This document shows positions 1 through 12,160 of a stretch of 64,000 nucleotides of DNA, in pieces. The notes beneath the pieces are model-generated. The model saw only the letters and a program-made list of their open reading frames with translations. It had not been told where the DNA came from and ran no database searches. This DNA comes from Macrotrachela quadricornifera (Eukaryota; Rotifera; Eurotatoria; Philodinida; Philodinidae). Both the position numbers and the translations under genes were made by a program. The stretch spans positions 143,183 to 207,182 of the forward strand of contig JAJEKB010019999.1 in NCBI GenBank assembly GCA_022393335.1. Direction: 5' to 3'. Within the stretch, counting starts at the first letter, position 1. Every line of letters begins with the position of its first letter.

Positions 1-1209
1 CTTTTACCGCACGACGAAGTCTCACGAGCTCTAAAGTCTGATGCTCGTTGAAGAGGAAGGAAAAGAAAACAACAGACGATGCGCACACCAACAATTCATC
101 GCTCGTCATTGGGTTGGTTGAGATATAGATATATTAGACACATTATATTATTTATTACTGTGACATGAGCTACTACAATAGTCTAATACATACAATCTTT
201 TATTTCTTGTTTAATGATAAAACACATTGAATAAGTACACATGTTTGACTCAAATGTTTTTTCATCTGATACATAAAGCAAAAAAAATGATTATTATAGA
301 AAAGAGAAAAAAAAAGAAAATGAGAGATAGACATGAATAGATGTTATGAATACATACTATATATATATATATATAAATATATACAGAACGAGAAAAAAAG
401 GGTCAGTTGATCCGATTAATCAATCACTTATGGTATCGGATGTGTTTCTGTTTGTTCGGTTCGATGAACCCATACATAAGCACACACAATCATACCATAT
501 GGTGACACAAACTGTGAGTGAATACCTGAAAACGACTCTATTCTATTTCTGTTTCTTTTTTTTTTTCTTTTTTTTTTGCTATGTTTCTAATTGATGTGGT
601 GATGACGCGTTTGTTGTAATCGATGTTGTTATTGTCAAATAATCAACGACAACAAGAAGAAGAAAAAAAAGAACCAAAGCGAACAAGATAAGACATATTT
701 GTTTCTTTTCTTTTAGTTAGAACTCAACTATGATAAAGAGAGAAAGAGAGAAAATGATAATAATCAAACAGATTTGGCATCACACACATACGACTATAAA
801 TCAAACAAGATGACGATAAAGAAGAAACATAAACTGATGATGATGATGATGATGAGACAAAGCAGTAGTGCAGCTTACATACACATATAAAACAAAAAAA
901 AAAGTTGATATTTTGCTTATGGTTTGCTTTGCTTGCACGCACGCTTCTACTTAAAAGGATTTCTATTATTGTTGTTAGAGTGAAGAGAAAAAGAGGAGAA
1001 CGACTTGCCGCCACCACCCGCCCGTCGATCAATGATTACACTAGAATGATTATCATCTGCATTTCGTTGAGTCGTTCGTCGCTCATTTTCACACGTTATC
1101 TCTCTTCTCTTCTTCGTACTCTCATCATTCTTCACCAATGAATTATATACACTCTTACAATAATTTGACAGTGGCTATGTACTTGGCCTCAATGCAAACG
1201 AGAACACAC

Positions 1210-1248
<39 letters not shown>

Positions 1249-4169
1249 CTGAAAGAAGAGAAGTAAAGACAAGAGTACGTAGACGAATAAGACGAAGAAC
1301 GGAGGGTGGGTAAGGGAAAAAGAAGAAAGAAATTCTCTACACTACCATTACCAATGAGTACTAGATGTCAATATGTCGAGAGAGAGAGAGAGAGGGAGAG
1401 AGAGAGAGAGAAAGAAGAAAGGAAATCTCTCCAAACATGCCGATCAATACCACTCGGCAGTAGTAGCACTCTCTTGTTTTTTCTTATTCTTTATGTTATT
1501 GAACAGAAATAAATTTCAATGATAGTTAACTATATTTAAATTTACAACAACTAATTGCCATAATAATCATAATAATAATAATAATAATAACAATAATAAT
1601 AATAATGACACTACGTTTCTTTCCTCACCTGTATTAGTGTGTCGTTTGTAAATATGTATGTATATGCAAACGAGCGAGGCAAAAAAAAATCAATCACATA
1701 TAAAAGAATAAGAAAGAAAAGAGAAAACGACACACGACACCATACACACAACATCGTTGTCGTCGACAATGATGTGATATTGTTCTTCTATTTGTTCCCT
1801 CCGGCAGCTGGAGAGTGCAAGCAGGAGCCCCTGTTGAGAAAGACGAGAGAAGAAAAGCTACTGCGACGACAAACTACTCGAAGCAAACGTGCGTGTGGTG
1901 CATACATACTGACGAGAAGAGCAACAAACAATCAACATACACCCTTACGCGCTCTTTTATATATATATATATATATATAGATGATGATTTAAAGATTTTA
2001 TTTGAATAATAGAAGCAGAAAGAAAGTTATTATTATTATTATTATTATCATGATTATTTTTTTTTGTTTTTTCTATTCATACTCAAATTATATCCAAATG
2101 AATCAGATTGACATATTATTATCCGTAAGATAAACTGTCAATAAGCAAGAAATAAAAATAAAAGAAAAAAAAACAAAAAAAGAATTAGAATAATATTTAA
2201 AAAAAAATGCACACATAAAAAAACCCCCTAATAGAATAACTTACTTGACTAATTATGACAGTTAGTCAGTCTCAAGACTAACAATCGTTGTAATAGCACG
2301 TCCTACAAATATACATTGTTCTCCTGACGAAGAAATGAAGAATGTGTTTATGAAGATATTTGCTTCTTCTCTTGTCTATGTAGTATATACATATAGACAA
2401 CTGATTTCTTTCTCTTGCATTTTTTTTCTATGTATTTAGCGATGATATATGTGTATATATATATAGATGTGAAATGAACATGAATAGAGAACTAACGTTC
2501 TTTCTTTTTTTTTTTTCTTGAGTACACATGAACGATTTAATACGAATAAATAAAGAAAACGTTTATTGGTAACATCATCTGTTGATAGAAAAAAAAAAGA
2601 TTGAACGTAAATATGAATATATATAGACACGTATTGACTACTAATTGGCTCAATTGCTCTTTGATTATTAGCCCGGATTTGACTCTCACTTACTCGCTCG
2701 ACGAAAATGACACCCGATGATGATGATTATCAATTGCGCGCTTGTGCGCGTTTGCGTCGATTTGTTCTTCTTGCTGGTGAAACGTTCTCTTTCCCGCCTC
2801 GTGTAAAAGAACGACAAGAAGAGAAAAGGAAAGAGAATGAAAGTGACATTTTACTATATACATGCACAATGATTTATATAGACATTGACTGACACTACCA
2901 TCACAACTGGCATCATTGCACACAGTTGGATAGAGAGAAGAAATAAACGAGAGAGTTCAATACAAACTTCTGTTTAATAATCATTAATCGTTTAGAGGTG
3001 AAAATGATTATTTTCTTTTTTTTATCTATTCATCTTACTATTTTCATGATAACGATCTTTGATAAGTAGATTATAAAGATTGGATGGTATTTCATTTGGT
3101 CGATAATACCAGTATACTTCAAGCATAACATGATATTTTCGTGTCTAGACATAGAAAAAAATAATTATGTATATATAGTTAAGAATTATTTAACTTACTA
3201 AACGAAAATTAATGATATAAGCAATTGAATATAGTTTTGATTTGTTTCTAAATAATAAATACGCTTATTCTTTATTTTGTTCTTCTTCTAAATCCATATT
3301 TTTTAAAATAAATTTTATGTAATTATATCCAGAAGAAAAAGAATATTTTTTTTTTATTACTATACATAATAAATATTGTTTCCTGATTTATAATTTCATG
3401 ACAAACAACTATAGCAGTTATATTATCTATAATAATAATAATAATAATAGTTTCGTGTCAATCTAACAATGAATAGATGGTTATCAAACATAAATTTGAT
3501 GCCTACGGAAAAAATATAAATGACATTTATGTAGAGCTTATTAAACTTGTTTCTATCATAATAATTATTGTTACAAACCGAAGCGCAAGTCATAAAAAAA
3601 ATCCTTATTTGATTCGAATTTTTTCGTATTGACTTAAAATATATATTTATTAGTGATCATTGATCATTTATTGAAACTTTTAAATTTTTCTGCCTCTGTT
3701 AATTATCTCCAAACTAGAGTTAGTAGATCACATAAATCTTCTGTTTTATAAGTCACGTCATTTACTTCCTGTTACATACATAAAAGATTAGTCTTCAATA
3801 TGAAAGTATTATGTCAAATGGTCTTATCAGAAAATGTGTTTCTAATGAAAAACATTACCAGGTATAGAATCTGTTTTTTATTTATAAGCAGAAATGAGAT
3901 ATCCTTGATGAATGTATTTTACCATTGAAGCATATTTACACGTAGTTTTTTAAATAAATTCTTTACATTTTAAAGATTATAATTCATCTCTATTTTGTTT
4001 TTCAATGATAAACTAAAAAAAAAAGATTGGTTTATCTTTTTTGAATTTTTATTTTTTAATATAGTCAAGACAATCTACAACAATCAAACAGAAAACAAAA
4101 AGAACATCTTGTCTATATGTTTGAAATTTGTTTTTTATACATGAAAATAATGAATATTAGATTGTATTT
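1..4169. other. Non-coding, microsatellite-rich region
   Basis: I see no convincing coding exon on either strand; the open frames here are short and made of simple-sequence peptides. The stretch holds many simple repeats: AT runs near 356-376, 1217-1242 and 1958-1979, a GAT run near 837-855, an AG run near 1379-1413, AAT/TAA runs near 1565-1606 and 3430-3449, and a TTA run near 2028-2048. Positions 1-2950 are somewhat more GC-rich and less repeat-derived than the intergenic DNA further right, so they could be promoter or untranslated sequence of a gene to the left. Positions 3000-4169 are very AT-rich and lie downstream of U2AF1. Confidence 0.6.
1379..1413. repeat. AG dinucleotide microsatellite
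   Basis: A run of about 16 AG units with one GG interruption. It lies in non-coding DNA; the apparent RE-repeat peptide across it is an artefact of the repeat. Confidence 0.85.
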
Positions 4170-5169
4170 CTATCGTCGACGATTTTGATCACGTGATCGA
4201 GAACGAGAACGACCGCCACCACCACCGCCACCTGATGGAGATCTTGAATCATCACCATGAGGTTTCTTTTGACGACGTTGATATAAACGTTTTCGTAAAT
4301 CTTTTGAAATCTATATAAAAAAAAAATAATAAATAAAATAAAAAAAATCAAATCTAACTTACTGGTTTTAAATGCATAAAATTGCAGAATCCACCTCGAG
4401 GACAATCTCTAAAAAACAAAATACGAAAACAGAATATAAATAAATCAATTAACTTTTAAAACTCAGACTCATAAATCCAAGTGGATCTTGTAAGATTCAA
4501 CCATCCTACTGAATCTTATAGAATTCCAAGTGATGAAAATTATCGTATTCCATACAATCTAACTATTCAATTAATCTACTTGGAAATTTTATTTTATTTT
4601 AAAAACTATTATTTACAATAACATACCCCATTTGATATTGTCGACAACAAGCTTCATGAAAATCTGTTACAGGACTTAATTCAGCATAAACAGCACGTCC
4701 ATCAAACCATCTATTATTAAGATCAGTTACAGCTTTTTCAGCATCTTCTTCAAAACGAAATTTTACATAACAATTACCTAAAAAAAAGAAAAATTGTTTA
4801 AATTCTTATTTTGTTTTTTTGTTTTTTTATACCAGCTAAATGTTCCGATAAATTATCACAAATATTCATTTCTTCAATTTCTCCATATTTTTTTTCTAAT
4901 TCAACAAATAATTCTTCAAATGTATCATCAAAATGTTCTTGTATACGTTCTTCTGTAATATCATCAGCAATAAATGATTTATCAGCTTTTTGTGAACTAT
5001 TTTCTAAACTTAAATAAAGATTTTTTAATAATAATGTTTGACTAAATGTTGGTTTATTATGTAATTTTGAACAATGTTCACCATGTCTACATGCACCAAT
5101 TTTAAAAAAAAATGAACAATTAACTTTATCTTTTTCTGTACCAAATATTGATGCAAGATAATCAGCCAT
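4170..5169 (-). CDS. U2AF1: Splicing factor U2AF small subunit (U2AF35)
   Basis: The small subunit of the U2AF heterodimer reads the AG at the 3' splice site in the nucleus. Four exons join in frame: 5169-4833, 4777-4627, 4408-4363 and 4310-4170, giving 224 residues (human protein 240). Domain order matches the family: an N-terminal MADYLASIFGTEKDKVNC with a first CCCH zinc finger (C-x8-C-x5-C-x3-H), a U2AF-homology RRM including VKFRFEEDAEKAV and LNNRWFDGRAVYAELSPV, a second zinc finger (ACCRQYQMGDCPRGGFCNFMH), then a short C-terminal stretch with a glycine run and RSRSRSR. The RS/Gly tail is shorter than in vertebrates. The start is the conserved MADYLAS. It faces the HSD17B12-like gene across 172 bp. 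Confidence 0.96.
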
Positions 5170-5341
5170 TTTCTATACACACACACACACGTTATTTTTA
5201 TGTGATGAAGAAATAAATAAATAAGATTAGTTTTTCTTTCGTTTCATCCAGATAATATTCTATGGATGAAAAATTCTTCATTGGTTTAAAATTTTTAGAT
5301 AAATAATATAATAAGAAAAAAACAAAACAAAACACAAGACA
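5170..5341. promoter_or_regulatory. Short divergent promoter region with CA repeat
   Basis: Only 172 bp separate the U2AF1 start codon (minus) from the start of the HSD17B12-like gene (plus), so both promoters and 5' UTRs must fit here or the genes share a bidirectional promoter. A CA microsatellite sits at about 5175-5191, next to U2AF1. No clear TATA box can be singled out in such AT-rich sequence. Confidence 0.6.
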
Positions 5342-6510
5342 ATGAGTTTCTTAGAAACATCGGGTGTATTAGCAATTATTTATATAATAGCACGTCTTGC
5401 TAATTTTATTTATCAACTTTTATGTCCAGTAAGAATTGATATTAAAAAATTAGGTCAATGGGCATTGGTTACAGGAAGTACAGATGGAATTGGAAAAGCA
5501 TATGCTATTGAATTAGCTAAACGAGGTATAGATATTAAATTAAGATAAAAATATTATTTGGTTTGTTTGGTTAGGTTTTAATATTATTTTAATTAGTCGA
5601 ACAAAAGAAAAATTAGAACAAGTAGCACAAGAAATTAAAGATAAAAATTCTAATACACAAGTTAAAACAATTGCAATTGATTTTACAAGTAATATTTATG
5701 TGAAAGATTTTTAATAGAAATTATCGAAATTTATTTATTTAGAAGATAATTCAATATATACAAAAATTCGTGAAGATATTCAAGGTTTAGATATTGGAAT
5801 TCTTATTAATAATGTTGGAATGTCATATGAATATCCTGAAACATTTGATAAAATTGAAGATAATGAAAAGTTTTTAAATAATATAATAAGATGTAATGTA
5901 GATTCTGTTGCTAATTTAACTCAAATGGTTTTACCAGGTTTATATCTTTATATATTTTTCATAATTAATTTTATATATATAGATATGATTAAAAAACGAC
6001 AAGGTCTTATTGTTAATGTATCAAGTATATCTGGTCGACGACCAACACCATTATTAGGTCTTTATTCTGGTACAAAAGGTTTTGTTGATCTTTTTTCTCG
6101 GTTAGTTAAATAGAATTTTGTAATTTAATCAATTCATTTTTTCTTATACAAAATATAGTTCATTATATGCTGAATGTATATCACGTGGTGTATATGTTCA
6201 ATCATTATGTCCTGGTTATGTTGTTAGTAAATTATCTGGTATTCGTAAAGCATCTTTAAATACTCCAACACCAGAACAATTTGTTTTAAGTGCACTTGAT
6301 CGTGTTACACTTCCATTTACAACAGGATATTGGACACATGAATTTCAAGTAAAGAATAGAAAAAAAGATTAAGAATAAAATTTGTTTTATATTTTAATTT
6401 AGGAATTTATTCATTCACTTTTACCAGAATTTCTTTCAAATAAACTTACTATGTATGTTTTGAGTGGTGTTCGTGCTAAAGCTTTGAAAAAACGTAACAA
6501 AGGACAATAA
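5342..6510 (+). CDS. HSD17B12: Very-long-chain 3-oxoacyl-CoA reductase (HSD17B12/KAR family)
   Basis: A short-chain dehydrogenase/reductase of the ER that carries out the second step of fatty-acid elongation, reducing 3-ketoacyl-CoA with NADPH; family members also act on 17-ketosteroids. Six exons (5342-5525, 5575-5688, 5743-5937, 5983-6100, 6159-6348, 6403-6510) join in frame to 302 residues, against 312 in human HSD17B12. The cofactor motif [12 protein letters not shown] lies near residue 45, NNVG follows, then the serine of VNVSSISG and the catalytic YSGTK. An N-terminal hydrophobic segment ([19 protein letters not shown]) anchors the protein, and the lysine-rich C-terminus KKRNKGQ may be an ER-retention signal. 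No splice acceptor precedes this ATG, unlike the FAH gene 69 bp downstream. Assignment to HSD17B12 rather than HSD17B3 rests on overall similarity. Confidence 0.9.
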
Positions 6511-6579
6511 ATCATTTATTTTTATTTTTTGTCATCATTTTTATATTGTTTAAGTATTGTTTTGTGATTGCTCTTTTAG
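6511..6579 (+). promoter_or_regulatory. Very short intercistronic gap with acceptor-like AG at the FAH start
   Basis: Only 69 bp lie between the HSD17B12-like stop and the FAH ATG on the same strand. The gap is T-rich and ends in a pyrimidine tract CTCTTTTAG placed directly against the ATG. There is no room for a cis intron or a normal promoter, so a trans-splice acceptor between two cistrons is the simplest reading. The gap must also hold the 3' processing signal of the upstream gene. Confidence 0.6.
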
Positions 6580-9172
6580 ATGTCTTTTATTGAAATTAAT
6601 ATTGATTCTCATTTTCCTATTGAAAATTTACCTTATGGTGTTTTTTCAACAAAAGATAATGTAAGTAGAAAATTTTTAAATATAAACTAAATAAAAATTT
6701 TTATAGACAAAACCAAGAATTGGTATTGCAATTGGTACAAAAATTTTAGATTTATCTGTTATAAAACATTTGTTTGATGGACCACATATGAATGAAAAAC
6801 AACATGTATTTGAAGAGGTAAGTTAAGATATCTGATTTTAATATTTTTTATTTGAAATTAAGTATTTTGAACAACCATTAAAGTAAAACCTTCCTTAGAT
6901 AGGCACCTACAGGACTTTTTCAAATCGCCTGCGCTATAGAGGGTTTTGCAGATAACGATCACAATTGTTTTTCGCAAGCTCTGTCACAGAGTACCCATAC
7001 ATATATGTTACCAATCTGTCTTTAGACCTTCGACTATGCCTAGGATTTTACTATAATCATCTGATGCCGTCTCTTCGTCTAAGTTTATGTTCTAGTTTCG
7101 TATCTACAACTACGGAAAAAGTTTCGTCGATCTTGTGCCCAACTCGTCTTACAGTTTGTATTCGTCTTTTCTTTGAAGAATATTGTGTACAGCATTCTTT
7201 AGTACCTTTCACTTCTTACAAAATTTGTGCTATGTGTCCATCCAAAAGAGGTTTAATAATACAGTATGGCCTAAAAAATAGTGTCCACTCTCAGAGATCG
7301 GAGGTGCTCACTTCCAGCAAAAATCTGTCGGTCGTTTCGCCGAATGCCCATACAAGCGAGGTGCCCATGTAGAGAGGTTTTACTGTATCACCTCTTTTGT
7401 TTGAGGAAACGCAAATTTCGTCGTACTGATTTTTGACTATAAACGAGGGGGGACCTTTGCCAATAGTTCAGTTTTGGTAGTTATCAAACGTCATATAAAA
7501 TATTAGTCCATAGTAAAGAAACTATACTTTTGGCAATTATTTTATTTAGGAAACTTTGAGCAATAGATGATCCCAATTAATTTTCTCTGAATAATATCAA
7601 TGTATCGTTTTTTATAATATAATTTTCATATTTTCTTTAGACAACTCTTAATAAATTCATGTCACTTGGTAAAGCAGCATGGAAAGAAACTCGTCAACGA
7701 TTACAAGAACTTTTATCTAATACTTGTACAACATTAAAAGATAACACTGAATTACAAAAAAAGTAGGTTCTTAGTATAACTGATAGATTTTTTAATTAAT
7801 ACTTATGTATATCTATCTAATCAATAATCTCTAGAGCTTTCGTCGAACAAAAAGAGGCTAATATGCATTTACCTGCACAAATAGGTGAAATAAATAAATC
7901 TAAGCTGCTTGATTGATTTATAAAATAATTAAAAAAAAAAAAACTAGAATTGTTTTAATTTTATAATATTTAATCGACTTGATATTTTTTCTTTTTAGGT
8001 GATTATACAGATTTTTATTGTTCAAAAGAACATGCAACAAATGTTGGTACAATGTTTCGAGGAAAAGAAAATGCTCTTAATCCAAATTGGTTACATTTAC
8101 CAGTTGGTTATCATGGAAGAGCATCATCTATAGTTATATCTGGAACAGAAATTCGTCGACCTAATGGACAAACATGTGCCGATGAAAGTTTGTTTTTTTT
8201 TAAATTTAATTATTTTAAATTTTTAAAAAAATATTTAAAGGTAAACCACCAACATTTGGAAATTGTAAATTACTTGATTTTGAACTTGAAATGGCTTTTT
8301 TTGTTGGTAGTGAAGGTAATAAACAAGGAGAACCAATTTCTATGGATAAAGCTGATCAATATATCTTTGGTCTTGTTATTATGAATGATTGGTCAGCACG
8401 TGATATACAAAAATGGGAATATGTTCCATTAGGTCCATTTAATGGAAAAAATTTTGGTACAACTATCTCACCTTGGATAGTAACTATGGAGGCATTAGAA
8501 AATGCTTTATGTAATGGTCCAATACAAGTAAGAAGAGCTTTTCTTTTTTTGTTTGAAAATAAAAGAAAAATTTAATTTTTTTTAAGGAACCAAAACCATT
8601 ATCTTATTTAACTCAACAAGAACCAAGTGCATTAAATATTGATTTACAAGTAACATTAAAACGTAAGAATTTTGGTGTTTATTTTTATTTTTAAATGTTT
8701 TTTCTTCTTTTAGCAAATCAATCTTCAAAAGAATATACTATTTGTAAATCAAATTTAAAAGTAAAAAAATTTCAATAAATTCTTATTTTTTATTTTTATA
8801 TATAAATAGTATATGTATTGGAGTTTAAAACAAATGCTTGTTCATCATACAATGACAGGATGTAATTTACGAGCAGGTGATTTAATTGCAACAGGTACAA
8901 TTAGTGGTCCAACACCTGATTCATATGGTTCAATGCTTGAATTATCATGGCGTGGAACAAAACCATTAGAATTAGATGAAAATTTAACAAGAAAATTTAT
9001 TGAAGATGGTGATACTATAACATTGACTGGTAAAACAGAATATAAATTAATTTTACAAAAAATAAAATAAATTTTTTTTATTTTTTAAGGTTATTATCAA
9101 GGTGATGGTTTTAAAATTGGTTTTGGACAATGTACGGGAACAATAATTCCAGCATTATCATTACCAAAATAA
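6580..9172 (+). CDS. FAH: Fumarylacetoacetase
   Basis: The last enzyme of tyrosine catabolism, hydrolysing fumarylacetoacetate to fumarate and acetoacetate in the cytosol. Ten exons join in frame (6580-6660, 6707-6817, 7641-7762, 7835-7884, 7999-8187, 8241-8527, 8587-8662, 8714-8760, 8810-9029, 9090-9172), giving 421 residues against 419 in human. The start reads [20 protein letters not shown], very close to the vertebrate one. Visible active-site blocks are [11 protein letters not shown] (catalytic His), LEMAFFVG (metal-binding Glu), [14 protein letters not shown] (metal-binding Asp), TGTISGP and [13 protein letters not shown]. All introns are tiny except intron 2 (6818-7640), which carries a transposon. 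The gene sits 69 bp behind the HSD17B12-like gene. Confidence 0.97.
6881..7385. mobile_element. Non-autonomous Tc1/mariner-superfamily (pogo/Tigger-like) element in FAH intron 2
   Basis: A 505-bp insertion flanked by TA on both sides (6879-6880 and 7386-7387). Its ends are inverted copies: AAGTAAAACCT on the left and CAGTAAAACCT read inward from the right, with further matches including GGCACCT. The CAGT...ACCTC-type terminus with a TA target site is typical of pogo/Tigger transposons. The interior has no convincing transposase frame, so this is a deletion derivative. It explains most of the 823-bp intron. Confidence 0.75.
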
Positions 9173-11659
9173 TTATTTTTTTTGCTTTTATTTATTTGAT
9201 TAATTTTAAGAAGATTAAAAGATAAATAAAGATTATCAACGTGATTGTTTTTAATTAAAACATAATTAATATATTAAATTAATCATAAAAAAATATACAA
9301 GAGATAAAGGAACGATCGCATATACTCCCCGCTCAATTTCTTTCCTTTCAATAATCTTTTTATTAGGTGAGGATACAAGAGCACAAAATCATTCTGTGGA
9401 CTTTTTCACTCTTAGCAAAAAAATCAAAATTCTCTTTTTAATACTTATTTTTCAATGCATGACAGACATTGTTTAATCTATAACATAAGAAAGACTGTCA
9501 GCTAATAAGTGAAATTTTCACCACAAATGTAGCTTTAGAAAACCTATCAAATAACAAAAAAACAGAAAAGCAAAAAAATATGTCAATCTTTATTAGTAGG
9601 ATTCAAACTTCTGAAGAGACAGAGTTTATGACACAAAACATACGAGAAAACAGCTTAAAAGTTGCGTTTTATGAAAAATAAATATCATATTCAGAATCAG
9701 CATATGAAAATACACCAAGAATTTTTATTTTTATCGCAAAATATTTTCCATGAAAATTTGTTCCCGTAGGGGGGTACAGGGATAAATTATCAAGTGAAAA
9801 AGGCTGAGGGGGAGTAGGGCAAAAATTTTGGTGAAAATATTTCATACTAAAAAATAAAGTTTATAGTAGATTCTGGTGCGCTGATTCTGAATATCATGTT
9901 TATTCTCCACCAAAAGCAATTTTTAATAACTAAAACCTCACAAAATGGACTGTTTTTGTGGGATTTTATATGGCAATCCTCATAAAATAAATAAATCCCA
10001 GTGTGTCATTGTTTAACCTGAGAAATTGAAAGAAAAAATGAGTGAAATATACGATTTAGCATATATATTTTTATTACTGAGAAAAATTCAATAATTCTAC
10101 TTGACATATACATTATATACTTATCATTTAAGCAATTCTACTAAGCAAAGAATTTGTTGTTTAAATTTAATTTTAAATAATTTCTTAAAATCAAACTTTT
10201 AATTATATTTTTTCATTCAACACGTAGGTGTAAATCAAAAGTACATAAAAACAAGTTAATCTTTAATATTTCTTAAACAAAAAATAATTAACATAGAAAA
10301 TGAATTTTTATAATATGTCATTAGAACTTTTAATATTTATATGTATGTAGATCAAGAGATTTATTCTATAAATAAATCTTATTATTTTTCTAAAACGATT
10401 ATATTCATATTGGATACTTTGAAAACTGATATTCATTCATTTTGATGATGAATCATCAGTTGTATTCATAAAAGAATTTTTTGACCTGAGGCAATTCTCA
10501 TTGAATTGCAAATATCAATTTATTTTTAACTAATAAATTTACATTCAATATATAAAATTTTCTACTGATACAAAAAAAAGAAACACTTTTTTCAAATATA
10601 AACATCTGTACAGTATTCTTTTTTTTTCTGTATGTAGACATACAGTATCTAAATAAACTATTAGAATCTATCGCCATAAAAACTAAGAAAAAAAAACAAC
10701 ATATCTATCTTATTTAATGAATGAATGATAATGCATGTTAGAATAAATTATTGAGAATATATATCTCGTTTCAAATTCCTAAATGAGATTTTCGAATAAC
10801 AACAACAACAGCAACAACAGCTGTAATAGTAATAAAAAGAAACTAGAGTATGCTCATAACCCCATATATGTCAGTTCATATTTATTTCCGTTGTCCATCA
10901 GTAACTCCGTTGGTGCTTCACTAATTTAATCAAACAGACCAGAAAAATGAGCTTCACTACCAGTCACTATCGATCTAATTATTTTCATTGAAATGACAGT
11001 CATTCTCATTTCTACATCTTGAGAGTATATATATATACACACACATCATAGTAGTTAAGTTATTATTCATTCAATTAGTATATAGAATCCATTTACCCGA
11101 TCGGCATCGAGACATTTCCGATTCGTCTACGACGACTGTCAAGAAAAACGAATTGATTTAAACTGAAGTATTGCCATCCTTTTCCTTTCTCCTCTTTTTT
11201 TTTTCTTCATCTGTTTTAAACTGAGAATGACAGTTCTATTGTGTATTCAAAATTGACCGAGTTCATCTTGCACACCGTATTCAATTCATCACTTATCGTT
11301 CTATATAGCATACACACAATTAAATGGAAACATGGCATCAGTGCATTGAAAGAAAAGAACTAGTTCACACACATACTTTTTTTTTATGTGTATAAAAGAC
11401 TATACTTTCTAGTGTCTATATGTGCGTGTCTCATATTTTTTTTTCCTTTCTCTCTATTGATCGTCATCATTTCTCAGGAAGAGCGCGTTCAACCAACTTT
11501 TTTTTTTTTTTTTTAGGGCGAAGGATGAATAGAAAAGAGAAAAGAATGCATTCATTCGCGTTCATATCTAAAAGATGCTTCTATCTCAGCATGACACTAT
11601 GTATTAGAAAGAATAATGGAAAATTAAACGAAAAAATAGTCTAAATATATTAATAACAG
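9173..11659. other. Intergenic region between FAH and the p35 gene
   Basis: No coding exon is seen. It holds an imperfect inverted repeat at 9677-9905, then AT-rich unique sequence. The last part (about 10800-11659) has mixed composition, a short AAC run near 10798-10822, AT/CA runs near 11028-11046 and pyrimidine-rich blocks, and probably contains the promoter and first non-coding exon of the p35 gene. Confidence 0.5.
9677..9905. mobile_element. Miniature inverted-repeat element, class uncertain
   Basis: Two arms of about 85 bp face each other. Both contain ATATTCAGAATCAGC near the outer end and AAATATTTTCC/AAATATTTTCACC near the inner end. The centre is GC-rich and includes CCCGTAGGGGGGTAC, a 15-base string also found inside the hAT miniature elements at 13027 and 53243. 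No clear target-site duplication is visible. Confidence 0.6.
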
Positions 11660-12143
11660 GTAAGTTAATGAAAAGAAATAAAATATATATTATTAGAAAT
11701 TTTATTTTCTATTCTATTCAATTGAATAAAATAAAATAATATTTTTACTTTCTAAAGATCATCCTAACACTACATCACAAAAAAAAAATAATTATACGAG
11801 AAAAAGAACGCGAAAAGAAACACTAAGTTGCCGAAGAAAAAAAAAAAGAAACATGGTTCATCTGTTAATTTCTATTTGATGTAAGTGTAGGCTCACAATG
11901 TTGGTCTAGTGAATAGTACTTGTATGTTCTATAGAAGAGTTCTTTGTCTTTTAATAATTCATCTCATTTGTCTACGTTTATGTGTGTGCATATATATATA
12001 TATTTCTTCATAGCCTAACAGAAAAAAAATAAGAGGCCCAACAGATAGAATAAATGGTACGTGGATCGGATGGACATCAGACATTCTACTTATCTATTTC
12101 ATATAAAATTAACCATAAAATGTATCTTATTTTGTTTTTTTAG
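11660..12143 (+). other. Probable 5'-UTR intron of the p35 gene
   Basis: A strong donor (ACAG|GTAAGT) begins at 11660 and a pyrimidine tract plus AG ends at 12143, 17 bases before the p35 start codon. This would be an intron between a non-coding first exon and the first coding exon. Alternatively the AG at 12143 could be a trans-splice acceptor. Confidence 0.45.
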
Positions 12144-12160
12144 AAGATTTATTATTTCTT

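Noticed and set aside
346..594. Short frame with Tyr/Ile and Phe runs
   Set aside because: Composed of AT and T homopolymer translation.
1639..1980. Open frame of 113 codons in the left non-coding region
   Set aside because: Ends in a translated AT microsatellite and shows no domain or codon pattern like the real genes.
6965..7372. 135-codon open frame in FAH intron 2
   Set aside because: It lies inside a TA-flanked inverted-repeat element, has no recognisable domain, and runs antisense to nothing coding; treated as chance.
8052..8384. Frame reading past the FAH exon 5 donor
   Set aside because: The part after 8187 is intron; the real exon is spliced at 8188.
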